Below are positions 34,626 to 44,207 of a stretch of DNA of 64,000 nt, piece by piece. A program made the translations under genes and the position numbers. The stretch comes from Roseovarius sp. A-2. Its GTDB lineage: Bacteria; Pseudomonadota; Alphaproteobacteria; Rhodobacterales; Rhodobacteraceae. The notes under the pieces were generated by a model. The model was not told the origin of the DNA and did not search any database. It worked only from the letters and a program-made list of their open reading frames with translations. Position 1 is the stretch's first letter. Each line of letters begins with the position of its first letter. The stretch covers positions 26,949-90,948 of the forward strand of contig NZ_BDIY01000017.1 of assembly GCF_002072155.1 (NCBI RefSeq), in the 5' to 3' direction.

Positions 34626-36989
34626 TTACCCTTGCATCGCTTGCCAGACGCGCGACGGCGACAGCGGCATGTCGATATGGGTGACGTTCTTGCCCCCCGA
34701 TTGCAGCGCGTCGATCACCGCGTTCACCACCGAGGGCGGGCTTCCGATGGCCCCCGCCTCGCCACAGCCCTTGACCCCGAGCGGGTTGTGCGTGCAGGGC
34801 GTCTGGCAGGAATGATCAACCTCGTAGAACGGCACATCATCGGCGCGCGGCATCGCATAATCCATGTAAGAGCCGCTCTGCAGCTGCCCGTTCTCGTCAT
34901 AGACACACGCCTCGAGCAGCGCCTGACCGATGCCCTGACCGATTCCGCCATGCACCTGCCCCGAGACAATCATCGGGTTGATGATATTGCCGAAATCGTC
35001 AGCAGCGGCAAAGCGTTCGATGGTCACGCGGCCGGTTTCTGGATCGACCTCCACCTCGCAGGCATAGGCCCCTGACGGGTAGGTGAAATTCGACGGATCG
35101 TAGAACGCCGTCTCTTCCAGCCCCGGTTCGATATCCTCGAGCGGATAGTTGTGCGGCACATAGGCGGCCAGCGTGACATCGCCCCAGGCCACGGATTTAT
35201 CCGTGCCCGCGACGCTGAACTGCCCGTCCTTGAGCTCGATATCGGCCTCGCTCGCCTCCATCAGATGGGCCGCGATCTTCTTGGCCTTGTTGATGATCTT
35301 CTCGGTCGCCCGCACCATGGCAGAGCCGCCCACGGCGATAGAGCGCGAGCCATAGGTCCCCATACCCATCGGTGTGTTGGCGGTGTCGCCATGCACGATC
35401 TCGACCTGATCGGCGTCGATGCCGATCATCTCGGCCACCACTTGGGCGAAAGACGTCTCATGTCCCTGCCCATGGCTGTGTGAGCCGGTCATCACCACCA
35501 GACCGCCGGTGGCATTCACCCGCACCGTCGCACTCTCATAGAGCCCTGCGCGCGCACCCAACTGCCCGACCAGATTCGACGGCGCGATGCCGCAGGCCTC
35601 GATATAGCAGTTGATTCCGAGACCGCGCAGGCGGCCCTTGGCCTCGCTCTCCTTGCGGCGTGCTGCAAAGCCCTTGAAATCCCCGATCTCTTCCAGCTTG
35701 TCCATCGTGGCATGATAATCACCGGTGTCATATTCCACCGCCACCGGCGTCGCATAGGGAAACTCGGTGATGAAGTTCTGCCGCCGCAGCGCGATCGGAT
35801 CGACCCCCAACTCACGCGCCGCCTTGTCGATCACGCGCTCCAGCTGATAGGTCGCCTCGGGGCGTCCCGCACCGCGATAGGCATCGACCGGTACGGTATT
35901 GGTAAACACCGCCTTGACGTTCACGTATATCAGCGGCGTCTTGTAGTTCCCGGCCATCAGCGTGCCATGCAGCCAGGTCGGCACCGAAGGCGCAAAGGTG
36001 CTCAGGTACGCCCCCATATTCGCATAGGTATCTGTGCGCAGCGCGGTAAAATTGTTCTCGGCATCCAGTGCCAGTTCGATCTTCGTCACGTGGTCGCGGC
36101 CATGCGCATCGGTAATGAACGCCTCGGAGCGCGAGCAGGTCCACTTCACCGGGCGGTTGAGCGCCTTGGCGGCAAAGGTGCAAAATGCCTCTTCAGCATA
36201 ATGAAAGATCTTCGATCCAAACCCGCCGCCCACATCCGGGGCCACCACGCGCAGCTTGTGCTCGGGGATACCCAGCACAAAGGCCCCCATCAGCAAGCGG
36301 ATCACATGCGGGTTCTGGCTCGTGGTATAGAGCGTGTGATCCCCGGTCGAGCGATTGTAATCCCCCACGGCGACGCGTGGCTCCATCGGGTTGGCAACCA
36401 GCCGGTTGTTCACCAGTTCCAGCGTGGTGACATGCGCGGCGGACTTGAACGCCTCATCCACCGCCGCCTTGTTCTCCTCGACGAACCCCCAGTCATAGCA
36501 GAGGTTCGAAGTCAGATCGTCATGCACCTTCGGCGCGCCGTCCTCTAGCGCCGCCTTCATGTCCACCACCGCCGGCAATTCCTCGATATCAAGCTCGATT
36601 GCCTCGGCGGCATCGCGCGCCTGTTCGCGGGTCTCGGCCACCACGGCGGCAATCGGATCGCCGACATGACGTACCTTGCCCTGCGCCAGAACCGGGTGCC
36701 CCGGCTCCTGCATCACCTCGCCGTGCCGGTCGGTCACCTGCCAGCCGCAGGGCAGGCCGCCGATACCTTCGAAATCCTTGCCGGTGAATATCCGGATCAC
36801 GCCCGGCATCCCCTCGGCGGCGCTGGTATCGACGGTGTTGAGCCGTCCATGCGCCACGTCCGAGCGCAGGAAATGCACATAGGCCTGCCCGCGTAGATTG
36901 ATGTCATCGGTATAGTTCCCCGTGCCGGTCAGAAACCGCACGTCCTCGCGCCGCTTGGTGCTGGCGCCGATGCCTCCGTCCTTTGGCAT
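34626..36989 (-). CDS. coxL: CoxL-like molybdopterin subunit, form II
   Basis: A 787-residue xanthine dehydrogenase-family catalytic subunit. The active-site loop reads AYRGAGRPEATY near residue 387. AYRGAGR marks form II (putative) CO dehydrogenases; true form I enzymes have AYRCSFR with the copper-binding Cys. The cofactor regions GGGFGSKIF and GHETSFAQ, and a C-terminal GCGEAGAIGSPP with the catalytic Glu, are intact. Form II enzymes have been linked to oxidation of other aldehydes or N-heterocycles as well as CO. The gene lies between coxS and coxM. Confidence 0.92.
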   Translation of the reverse strand: MPKDGGIGASTKRREDVRFLTGTGNYTDDINLRGQAYVHFLRSDVAHGRLNTVDTSAAEGMPGVIRIFTGKDFEGIGGLPCGWQVTDRHGEVMQEPGHPVLAQGKVRHVGDPIAAVVAETREQARDAAEAIELDIEELPAVVDMKAALEDGAPKVHDDLTSNLCYDWGFVEENKAAVDEAFKSAAHVTTLELVNNRLVANPMEPRVAVGDYNRSTGDHTLYTTSQNPHVIRLLMGAFVLGIPEHKLRVVAPDVGGGFGSKIFHYAEEAFCTFAAKALNRPVKWTCSRSEAFITDAHGRDHVTKIELALDAENNFTALRTDTYANMGAYLSTFAPSVPTWLHGTLMAGNYKTPLIYVNVKAVFTNTVPVDAYRGAGRPEATYQLERVIDKAARELGVDPIALRRQNFITEFPYATPVAVEYDTGDYHATMDKLEEIGDFKGFAARRKESEAKGRLRGLGINCYIEACGIAPSNLVGQLGARAGLYESATVRVNATGGLVVMTGSHSHGQGHETSFAQVVAEMIGIDADQVEIVHGDTANTPMGMGTYGSRSIAVGGSAMVRATEKIINKAKKIAAHLMEASEADIELKDGQFSVAGTDKSVAWGDVTLAAYVPHNYPLEDIEPGLEETAFYDPSNFTYPSGAYACEVEVDPETGRVTIERFAAADDFGNIINPMIVSGQVHGGIGQGIGQALLEACVYDENGQLQSGSYMDYAMPRADDVPFYEVDHSCQTPCTHNPLGVKGCGEAGAIGSPPSVVNAVIDALQSGGKNVTHIDMPLSPSRVWQAMQG

Positions 36990-37040
36990 GTCTTGACCTC
37001 CCTGAATGGTCCGGGGTCTCCCCCATCAAACCCGCAGCAT

Positions 37041-37096
37041 TTTCATCTTGCCCGAAATATTCCGGGGGAGCGCCGCAGGCGCGGGGGCAGCGCCCC
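37041..37096. repeat. Intergenic repeat, copy 1
   Basis: Between coxS and coxL lies a segment whose minus strand reads GGGGCGCTGCCCCC, a GC-rich arm, then CCCCCGGAATATTTCGGGCA and AGATGAAA. The same ordered blocks occur at 40939-40985 near coxE. This appears to be one family of short dispersed intergenic repeats in Rhodobacteraceae genomes. It contains a stem (GGGGGCAGCGCCCCC) and may form an mRNA hairpin. Confidence 0.5.
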
Positions 37097-37107
37097 CTCT
37101 TGTCCGC

Positions 37108-37593
37108 TTATTCCGCCGCGATCTTGCTCACATCCTGACCGGATGCCGCGAGGATCGCCTTGACGATATTATGATAGCCCGTGCACCGGCACAGGTTCCC
37201 TTCGAGGTAGTCGCGCACCTCGGCCTCTGTTGGCGTGGGGTTGTCCTTGAGCAGCGCCGCCGCCGACATCACCATGCCGGGCGTGCAGAACCCGCATTGC
37301 AACCCGTGATGGTTCTGGAACGCGGCCTGAATGGGATGCAGCGTGCCGTCAGGCTCGGCCATCCCCTCGATGGTCTTCACCTCCATGCCCTCGGCTTCGG
37401 CGGCGAACATCGTGCAGGCCTTGACGGCGCGGCCACCCACATGCACCACGCAGGCCCCACACTGGCTGGTGTCACAGCCCACATGCGTGCCTGTCAGGCC
37501 CAGTTTCTCTCTCAGAAAATCGACAAGAAGCGTGCGGCCCTCAATCAGGCCCGACGCTGGCTTGCCGTTCACGGTCATCTTGACCTCTGGCAT
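37108..37593 (-). CDS. coxS: CoxS-like 2Fe-2S subunit
   Basis: A 161-residue ferredoxin-like small subunit. The plant-type cluster ligands are in [20 protein letters not shown] near residues 39-58 and C62. The second cluster ligands are in [11 protein letters not shown] and [10 protein letters not shown]. It carries electrons from molybdopterin to FAD. It is the first gene behind its own predicted promoter (37633-37661), giving the transcript S-L-M. Full length for the family. Confidence 0.93.
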   Translation of the reverse strand: MPEVKMTVNGKPASGLIEGRTLLVDFLREKLGLTGTHVGCDTSQCGACVVHVGGRAVKACTMFAAEAEGMEVKTIEGMAEPDGTLHPIQAAFQNHHGLQCGFCTPGMVMSAAALLKDNPTPTEAEVRDYLEGNLCRCTGYHNIVKAILAASGQDVSKIAAE

Positions 37594-37632
37594 TGGCTCC
37601 TCCCGGTTCGATAATGTGTCGCTTCCAGTTAG

Positions 37633-37669
37633 ACACTAGTCGCCTATGCCCGACTGTCCAATGCGACTA
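37633..37669 (-). promoter_or_regulatory. coxSLM promoter with inverted-repeat operator
   Basis: On the minus strand TTGGAC (37656-37661) and TAGTGT (37633-37638) are 17 bases apart, a good sigma-70-type promoter about 40 bases before the coxS start. The inverted repeat TAGTCGC / GCGACTA (37637-37643 and 37663-37669) brackets it, overlapping the -10 box and flanking the -35. A regulator bound there would block or control transcription. Confidence 0.5.
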
Positions 37670-37710
37670 AAGCATGCCTCCCGCCGCTTGAGAACCCGGT
37701 TTCTTGCGCC

Positions 37711-38703
37711 TTAGCCGCGCGGGCCGCGTCGGGGCTGCGGGCGCGTCGGGATTTCCTTGAGCAGACCGCCGACCCCCATCGCCGCAATCTCGGCGGCACC
37801 ACAAGGCAGTCCGCAGGCCACCCGTGCCAGCACCCAGTCGGCCCCGTGCAGCACCGGGCTGCGCGCCGAGCCGGGCAGGCCAATCACCGGTTTGTCTCCG
37901 AGTGCGCCCAGAAACAACAGGTTACCCGGATCGACAGGCATGCCGAACCGCTCCACCCGACCGCCCGCGAGGCGCAGCGCCTGCGGGGCGGTATCATGGG
38001 GGTCCGACGTGGCCGAGGCGGTGAGGATCAGCACGATCTCGCCCTTGGCCGCGCGTATGGCCTGCGCCAGTTCGTCCTCGTCGTGGGGGCGGGTCACCGT
38101 CTCGGCCATCTCCATGCCGAGGCCAGCGACCCGCGCCTCAATCGAATCTACGCCTTTGATCCCCGGCCCGCCGGGCACGTCCGTGACGATCAGGCTGACC
38201 GTGCCATAACGCGCCGTGGCCAGCCGCACCGCCCCGCGCGCGGCCTCTGCCGCCGCCGCCAGCGCCGCGCCCGGCACGCCGTAGGCGATGATCTTGACCG
38301 TCGCGATCATCCCGCCTGCGTGGATCTGATGGTGGTCGGGCACGGTGGCCAGGGTGACCATCGGATGCACCGCATTGGCGGCATGGATCGCACCCACATC
38401 GAGACAGACCACGCCGGGCGCCTTCGCCGTCAGGTTCACTCGCCCCGTGAAGGGTTGCCCCCGGGCAATGTCCGCAGCCCGGTCGTGCAGCGCGCGCGCC
38501 AGCGTTTCGGCGGCGGCGTCCTCGTGCAGATCCCCCGCCTCAAGCCGCGCGACGGTCACGCTGTCATAGCCCGCCTGTTCCAGCGCCGCGATCTCGCCCG
38601 CGTCCAGCACCGCGCCCTTGCGCAACCGCCCCGTCGCCACCTGCTCGGAATGCGCAAGGATCGCGCCCTCCGCCTCCGCCAGCGGCACCGGGCCAAACTT
38701 CAT
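37711..38703 (-). CDS. Molybdopterin-binding protein of the cox operon (MoeA/Mog-like domain)
   Basis: A 330-residue protein. The C-terminal half is a MoaB/Mog-type molybdopterin-binding domain (VTRPHDEDELAQAI, LILTASATSDPHDTAPQAL, VIGLPGSARSPVLHGADWV). Such proteins accompany cox-type molybdenum hydroxylases and probably help prepare or insert the cofactor. It overlaps the xdhC-like gene by four bases. The 117 bases after it hold the coxS promoter. Confidence 0.82.
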   Translation of the reverse strand: MKFGPVPLAEAEGAILAHSEQVATGRLRKGAVLDAGEIAALEQAGYDSVTVARLEAGDLHEDAAAETLARALHDRAADIARGQPFTGRVNLTAKAPGVVCLDVGAIHAANAVHPMVTLATVPDHHQIHAGGMIATVKIIAYGVPGAALAAAAEAARGAVRLATARYGTVSLIVTDVPGGPGIKGVDSIEARVAGLGMEMAETVTRPHDEDELAQAIRAAKGEIVLILTASATSDPHDTAPQALRLAGGRVERFGMPVDPGNLLFLGALGDKPVIGLPGSARSPVLHGADWVLARVACGLPCGAAEIAAMGVGGLLKEIPTRPQPRRGPRG

Positions 38704-39662
38704 GCGCCTTTCCTCAGAACCCGGGTCATCTCGGCTAGGATGCTCACCGCGATCTCCGACGGCCCCGCCGCCCCGATATCAAGGCCGATGGGCCCGTGAA
38801 TGCGCCCGATCTCGGCCTCGGAAAACCCGGCCCCGGTCAGACGTTCCACGCGCCTGGCATGCGTCCGGGTCGAGCCTAGCGCACCGATGTAGAACACGTC
38901 CGAGCGCAGCGCCTCGATCAGCGCAGGATCATCGAGCTTGGGATCATGGGTCAGCAGCACCAGCGCGGTGCGCAGATCGAGGCCCAAAGCCCTTAGCCCC
39001 TCATCGGGCCAGTCGTGCAGCACCGTCTCACCGGGAAACCGCGCCTCGCTACCAAAGCTCTCGCGCGGGTCGATCAGGATCGGGTCATAGCCCGCGATCC
39101 GGGCCATCGGCACGAGGGCTTGTGCGATATGGACCGCACCCACAATGATCAGGCGCAGCGGCGGGTTGTGGATGGCAATAAACGTCTCGCCATCCTCATC
39201 GAACCCCGAACGATCCATCCGAAAGCGGCTCTCATGCCCGTCGCGCTCCAGCCTGCGGCCCGCCGGACCGCTCACATAGGCCACCGGCACGCGCCCCTCG
39301 CGCGCCAATACCAGATCGGCCAGCAATTCCTCTGGCAGGACCGAGCCCACCGGCTCCACCAGCACCCGGATCGTGCCGCCACAGGCCAGCCCCACGGCAA
39401 AGGCATCGCCATCGCTGACGCCGTATTCCAGCTTCACCGAGCGGGCGTCTTCAATGGCGTCGAGCGCCTCGACCACCACCGCGCCCTCGACACAACCACC
39501 CGAGACCGACCCGGCGATCTCTCCCTCGCCGGAAATCGCCAGCTGACTGCCGACCCGGCGCGGCGCGCTGCCCCAGGTCTCGACCACCGTGGCCAAGGCC
39601 GCCCCCTTACCCGCGCGGTGCCACGCGAGCACGGTTTCGGGTATGTCGTCGAAACGGTCCAT
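38700..39662 (-). CDS. XdhC/CoxI-family maturation factor
   Basis: A 320-residue XdhC-family protein. The N-terminal domain has ALATVVETWGSAPRRVGSQ and GSVSGGCVEGAVV near residue 50. The C-terminal Rossmann-like domain has LIIVGAVHIAQALVPMA and LLTHDPKLDDPALIEALRS. XdhC proteins bind molybdenum cofactor and sulfurate or deliver it to xanthine dehydrogenase-type enzymes, here the CoxL homologue. It sits four bases after coxE. Confidence 0.9.
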   Translation of the reverse strand: MDRFDDIPETVLAWHRAGKGAALATVVETWGSAPRRVGSQLAISGEGEIAGSVSGGCVEGAVVVEALDAIEDARSVKLEYGVSDGDAFAVGLACGGTIRVLVEPVGSVLPEELLADLVLAREGRVPVAYVSGPAGRRLERDGHESRFRMDRSGFDEDGETFIAIHNPPLRLIIVGAVHIAQALVPMARIAGYDPILIDPRESFGSEARFPGETVLHDWPDEGLRALGLDLRTALVLLTHDPKLDDPALIEALRSDVFYIGALGSTRTHARRVERLTGAGFSEAEIGRIHGPIGLDIGAAGPSEIAVSILAEMTRVLRKGA

Positions 39663-39666
39663 CCTC

Positions 39667-40929
39667 TCATCCCTCCTGCATAGCCGCCATCAGCCGCGCC
39701 TTTTCGCCATCGTCGTCGCGGCGCGAGATCGCCTGGGCCAGATCCTCCAGCGTGGCGATGGAATGGCCCGCGCGGAACGCATCCACATGCGGCAGCATCG
39801 CGCGGATGCCTTGGGCCTTGGGCGCAAACCCCTCCCACCTGAGCAGCGGGTTGAGCCAGATCAGTCGCCGCGACGACAGGTGCAGGCGCTCCATCTCGTG
39901 GCTCAGCGCCTCGGGGGCGTCACGGTCCAGCCCGTCGGTGATCAAGAGCACCACCGCCCCCTGCCCCATCACCCGGCGCGACCAGTCGCGGTTGAACGCG
40001 TGCAGCGACGCCCCGATGCGCGTGCCACCCTCCCAATCCTGCGCCTGTTTCCCGGCGGCGGCAAGGGCTGCATCGACATCCCGCGTCGCCAGTTGGCGGG
40101 TGATATTGGTCAGTTGCGTGCCAAAGGTGAAGGCATGCACGCGCGCCCAGCCCGCCCCCTTCTGATTGGCGACTGCATGGAGAAAGTGCAAGACCATGCG
40201 GCTATACTGGCTCATCGAGCCGGAAATATCGCACAAAACGACAAGATTGGGCCATCGCTCGCGCGGCTTCTTATGGTGAATGCGGCGCATTTCGCCGCCG
40301 TGGCGCAGCGCCCCGCGCAAACTACGGCGCATGTCGAGCCGCGCGCCCTGCGGGCTTGCCACCCCGCGGCGCGAGGCGAAGGGTTTGACCGGCAAGGTCA
40401 GCCGCGCCAGCATGCGCTTGGCCTGCGCCACCTCGGCATTGCTCATCTGCTCAAAATCCAGTTTGCGCAATCGCTCCTCGCCCGACATCGTCGCCGAGGC
40501 GTCGATATCGATCTGCACCTCGTCGCCCTCATGCTCCTCGATCTCGGGCGCGTCGCGCGCCACACCATCGAGCAGCGCCTCAGCCGCACGCTTTTCGGCG
40601 GCCTGCGCGCGGCGGTCTTCCTGCACGCCGCGGATGGCGGGCAGCATCATCGCCATCATATGCTCCATGTAGCGCGGATCACGCCAGTAGAGGCGAAACA
40701 CCTGCGCAAAAACTGTCAGATGCTCAGGCCGCGTGACCAAACAGGCGCGCAATGTGTAAAAGAAATCCTCGCGGCTGCTGAACCCGGCGGCGGCCACCGC
40801 GCGCACCGCATCGATCACCCGACCGGGGCCGATAGGCAGACCGGCCGCCCGCAGCGCCCGCGCGAAATGGGCGATGTTATGAGTGAGCTTGGGGTCGTCG
40901 GGCAGTTCGAGCGGGGCGTAATCTGTCAT
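39667..40929 (-). CDS. coxE: CoxE-like VWA-domain protein
   Basis: A 420-residue CoxE-family protein. A helical N-terminal half (HNIAHFARALRAAGLPIGPG) is followed by a C-terminal von Willebrand factor A domain with the metal-site motif LCDISGSMSQYSR near residue 245. CoxE works with the CoxD ATPase in maturing the molybdenum active site. The frame opens at 40956, but the ATG at 40929 begins the conserved TDYAPLELPDDP. The upstream 58 bases hold repeat copy 2. Confidence 0.88.
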   Translation of the reverse strand: MTDYAPLELPDDPKLTHNIAHFARALRAAGLPIGPGRVIDAVRAVAAAGFSSREDFFYTLRACLVTRPEHLTVFAQVFRLYWRDPRYMEHMMAMMLPAIRGVQEDRRAQAAEKRAAEALLDGVARDAPEIEEHEGDEVQIDIDASATMSGEERLRKLDFEQMSNAEVAQAKRMLARLTLPVKPFASRRGVASPQGARLDMRRSLRGALRHGGEMRRIHHKKPRERWPNLVVLCDISGSMSQYSRMVLHFLHAVANQKGAGWARVHAFTFGTQLTNITRQLATRDVDAALAAAGKQAQDWEGGTRIGASLHAFNRDWSRRVMGQGAVVLLITDGLDRDAPEALSHEMERLHLSSRRLIWLNPLLRWEGFAPKAQGIRAMLPHVDAFRAGHSIATLEDLAQAISRRDDDGEKARLMAAMQEG

Positions 40930-40938
40930 GGCATGACG

Positions 40939-40985
40939 TGGGGGCGCTGCCCCCACACCCCCGGAGTATTTCTGCCAAAAAGAAA
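40939..40985. repeat. Intergenic repeat, copy 2
   Basis: The sequence GGGGGCGCTGCCCCC, then ACACCCCCGGAGTATTTC, then TGCCAAAAAGAAA lies between coxD and coxE. It shares block order with 37041-37096 (read on the opposite strand). The GGGGGC / GCCCCC arms can form a stem. Confidence 0.5.
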
Positions 40986-40987
40986 CA

Positions 40988-41896
40988 TCAGGCGGGGGCC
41001 AGCGTGCTGCGCACCTCGTCGAGGATGCGCTTGGCCTCGGAGCCTTGCATGCGCGCGATATCGTCCTGGTATTTCAGGATCGCACCGAGCGTGTCGGCGA
41101 TCACCTCGGGGCTTAGGCTGATCACGTCGAGCGCCAGCAGGCACTTGGCCCAGTCAATGGTCTCGGCCACGCCTGGTTTCTTGAAAAGATCCTCGGTGCG
41201 CAGGGCCTGAACGAACGCCACCACCTCGCGGCTGAGTTGCTCCGCCGCTTCAGGTGCGCGGGCCTGAAGAATCTCGATTTCGCGCGCGAATGTCGGATAC
41301 TCCACCCAGTGATAAAGGCAACGGCGCTTGAGGGCGTCATGCACCTCGCGGGTGCGATTCGAGGTCAGGATCACGATCGGCGGCTCGGGTGCATGGATCG
41401 TCCCAAGCTCCGGGATCGTCACTTGGAAATCCGAAAGCGCCTCCAGCAAGAACGCCTCAAAGGGCTCATCGGTGCGGTCGATTTCGTCAATGAGCAGCAC
41501 CGGCGCCCCCCCTGACTGTGGGCGCATCGCCTGCAAGAGCGGACGCTCGACCAGATAGTCCTCAGTGAAGAGCTCATCCTTGAGATGCCCGCGATCCACG
41601 CCGCCCGCAGCCTCGGCGGTGCGGATGGCGATCATCTGCTCGGCGAAATTCCATTCATAAACGGCGCTGGCCGCATCGAGCCCCTCGTAGCATTGCAGCC
41701 GGATCAGCCTACGTCCGAGGCCGGCGGCGATGGCCTTGGCGATCTCGGTCTTGCCGGTGCCCGCCTCGCCCTCTAGGAACAGCGGCCGCCCCAGGGTCAG
41801 CGAGAGATACGTCACCGTGCCGAGCGCGCGGCCGCAGACATAATTCTGTCCCGCCAGCATGTCCTGTACTGCGCCGATGGATGTGGGGTTTTGCAC
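40988..41896 (-). CDS. coxD: CoxD-like MoxR-family AAA+ ATPase
   Basis: A 302-residue MoxR-type AAA+ ATPase. Walker A is LEGEAGTGKTEIAKAI near residue 42, Walker B is VLLIDEIDR near residue 130, and sensor 1 is VILTSNRTREVH. MoxR ATPases pair with VWA proteins as chaperones; in the cox system CoxD is needed for assembling the metal site of the CoxL subunit. It is the first gene of the accessory part, upstream of coxE. Confidence 0.92.
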   Translation of the reverse strand: MQNPTSIGAVQDMLAGQNYVCGRALGTVTYLSLTLGRPLFLEGEAGTGKTEIAKAIAAGLGRRLIRLQCYEGLDAASAVYEWNFAEQMIAIRTAEAAGGVDRGHLKDELFTEDYLVERPLLQAMRPQSGGAPVLLIDEIDRTDEPFEAFLLEALSDFQVTIPELGTIHAPEPPIVILTSNRTREVHDALKRRCLYHWVEYPTFAREIEILQARAPEAAEQLSREVVAFVQALRTEDLFKKPGVAETIDWAKCLLALDVISLSPEVIADTLGAILKYQDDIARMQGSEAKRILDEVRSTLAPA

Positions 41897-42100
41897 GCTT
41901 TCGCCTCCGCTGCATCTTGGCTGCGCTCATCAAGTGCATCGCAACTGCGCCGCGGTCAAGGCCGTCGACCTCACACAAAGGTCGCAAATCCGCGCGGAAA
42001 GCTCTTGGATTTTCCCAAGTTTCGCCCCATTGCAGGACCAAGGTTTACCATGTTGAGGCGTGGCATGGCCCCGCCGGGCAGAACAAGGGTTCGGACAAAC

Positions 42101-43042
42101 ATGCACGACAGCGCCGACATTTTCGAGGCTGACCTTTCCGGACTGCACTGGGAGGCCTGGATCGAGCGCACCGACACGCTCGCAGGTGATGACGGCTATT
42201 GCCAGCCCCTGGGCGATCGACATGCTGCCCTGCTGATTGAACGCAAGCCGACCCTTCTGGTGACATTCGAGAATTTCAACCGCTTGTCCGACACCTCGAA
42301 TAGCGCGCAGCCGCTCGGCTGGTCGCTCGCGAAGGCGCGGGGCTGGTCGCATCTGTGCCTGCTTGGCAATGGCGCGACCTGGTTCCGCGACGCCCGGGTC
42401 TACGGCTATTTCGACCGGCTTGTAGATGACGGCTTTTTCGACGAGTTCGAGCAGGTGATCTTTTACGGCGCGGGGCCCTGCGGCTATGCGGCGGCCGCCT
42501 TTTCTGTGGCGGCACCGGGGGCGAAGGTGGTCATGCTCAGCCCACAGGCCACGCTCGACCCGCGCGTTGCGGAATGGGACGACCGTTACCTGAATATGCG
42601 CCGTACCTCCTTTACCGACAGATATGGCTATGCCCCCGACATGCTCGACGCCGCCCGCACGGCGGTGCTGCTCTACGACCCGGACGTGGAGCTTGACGCG
42701 ATGCACGCGGCACTCTTTACCCGTGCGAATGTGATGAAATTCCGCACGCGGTTCCTTGGCTACCAGATCGAACAGAGCCTTGCGCGCATGGGGCTGATTG
42801 CGCATGTAATCGGGGCGCTGAGCGAAGATCACCTCACCCCGCTCGCTCTTGCCCGGATGTGGCGCGCCCGCCGGGATGAGACCCCCTATCTCGCCAATGT
42901 GATGCGCCGCCTTGTCGCCGATGAGCGCGATCGCCTGACGATTCTGCATTGCCGCAACGCGCTCTCACGTCGGGTGGGTGGGCCACGCTTCCGCAAGGCT
43001 CTGGCCATGGCCGAAGCACGTCTCGAAGAGCGCGGCACCTGA
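42101..43042 (+). CDS. Conserved protein of unknown function, alpha/beta type
   Basis: A 313-residue soluble protein beginning MHDSADIFEADLSGLHWEAW. The region FYGAGPCGYAAAAFSVAAPG around residues 125-145 resembles a nucleophile-elbow or Rossmann glycine turn, and the strand pattern suggests an alpha/beta fold. Homologues in Rhodobacteraceae are sometimes labelled phosphoadenosine phosphosulfate reductase, but I see none of that family's motifs. It is divergent from coxD across 204 bases and stands 51 bases ahead of pyrC. The frame is open further upstream, without homology. Confidence 0.75.
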   Translation: MHDSADIFEADLSGLHWEAWIERTDTLAGDDGYCQPLGDRHAALLIERKPTLLVTFENFNRLSDTSNSAQPLGWSLAKARGWSHLCLLGNGATWFRDARVYGYFDRLVDDGFFDEFEQVIFYGAGPCGYAAAAFSVAAPGAKVVMLSPQATLDPRVAEWDDRYLNMRRTSFTDRYGYAPDMLDAARTAVLLYDPDVELDAMHAALFTRANVMKFRTRFLGYQIEQSLARMGLIAHVIGALSEDHLTPLALARMWRARRDETPYLANVMRRLVADERDRLTILHCRNALSRRVGGPRFRKALAMAEARLEERGT

Positions 43043-43093
43043 CGCCTCCTGCGCTCTGGCCTTGGCCCGCACGATTGTGTATGCGCATAAGCC

Positions 43094-44131
43094 ATGAGCC
43101 AGACCCTGACCCTCCGCCGTCCCGACGATTGGCACCTGCACCTGCGCGATGGCGCGATGCTGCGCGCCGTCCTGCCCGAAAGCGCTCGCCATTTTGCGCG
43201 CGCCATCATCATGCCCAATCTCGTACCGCCGGTGGTCACGTCCGCCGACGCCCGCGCCTATCGCGACCGGATCATGGCGGCGCTGCCCGAAGGGATGGAG
43301 TTCACTCCCCTGATGACGCTCTATTTGACAGAGCAGACCGACGCGCACGACGTCGCCGCCGCCCATGCAAACGGCCTCATATCGGCGGTCAAACTCTACC
43401 CCGCAGGGGCCACTACCAACTCCGCCTCGGGCGTGCGCGACTTTGACAAGGTGCGCGGCGTGCTCGACAAGATGGCCGAGATCGGCCTGCCACTCTGCGT
43501 GCATGGCGAGGTGACGGAGCCGGAGATCGACATCTTCGACCGCGAGGCGGTGTTCATCGACCGCGTGCTCGACCCTGTGCGCCGCGCCACGCCGGGGCTG
43601 CGTGTGGTGATGGAGCATATCACGACGCGGGACGGCGTGGACTACGTCCGATCCAACGCGCAGGATCTCGCCGCCACCATCACCACCCATCACCTCGTGA
43701 TCAACCGCAATCATATCCTTGTCGGAGGGATCAAACCGCATTATTATTGCCTGCCCGTGGCAAAACGCGAAACCCACCGCCTCGCCCTGCGCCGCGCCGC
43801 CACCTCAGGCGACGCACGCTTCTTTCTCGGCACCGACAGCGCACCCCATACCGACCCCAATAAGGAAAGCGCCTGCGGCTGTGCCGGCTGCTTTACCGCG
43901 CCCAACACCATGTCGATCCTCGCCCATGTATTCGAGGAGGAGGATGCGCTGGATCGCCTCGAAGGCTTCACCTCGCTCAATGGTCCCGCCTTCTACGGTC
44001 TACCCCCGAACGAGGCACGGATCACCCTGACCAAGGACGACCCCGTCCCCTACCCCGACAAGATCGACACCGGCGACGGCCCCGTCAGCGTGTTCAACCC
44101 CGGCTATGCGCTGCATTGGCGGGTGGACTGA
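43094..44131 (+). CDS. pyrC: Dihydroorotase PyrC
   Basis: A 345-residue class II dihydroorotase. The metal site begins [13 protein letters not shown] near residue 11. The carboxylated lysine lies in [13 protein letters not shown] around residue 99. Later ligands are in [10 protein letters not shown] and the catalytic Asp in FLGTDSAPH. It closes carbamoyl-aspartate to dihydroorotate in pyrimidine synthesis. pyrE follows 76 bases downstream, so the two steps around dihydroorotate dehydrogenase are linked. Confidence 0.96.
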   Translation: MSQTLTLRRPDDWHLHLRDGAMLRAVLPESARHFARAIIMPNLVPPVVTSADARAYRDRIMAALPEGMEFTPLMTLYLTEQTDAHDVAAAHANGLISAVKLYPAGATTNSASGVRDFDKVRGVLDKMAEIGLPLCVHGEVTEPEIDIFDREAVFIDRVLDPVRRATPGLRVVMEHITTRDGVDYVRSNAQDLAATITTHHLVINRNHILVGGIKPHYYCLPVAKRETHRLALRRAATSGDARFFLGTDSAPHTDPNKESACGCAGCFTAPNTMSILAHVFEEEDALDRLEGFTSLNGPAFYGLPPNEARITLTKDDPVPYPDKIDTGDGPVSVFNPGYALHWRVD

Positions 44132-44207
44132 TCTTCACTGTTCACGAAACACTCCCGCCGGAGGCATCAAATCTCTTCAGCGCAGCGCCGAACCCAAGGA
44201 CCACGCC

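Noticed and set aside
42101..43042. Phosphoadenosine phosphosulfate reductase
   Set aside because: No PAPS reductase motif (such as the SGKDS-type loop or C-terminal ECGxH) is present.
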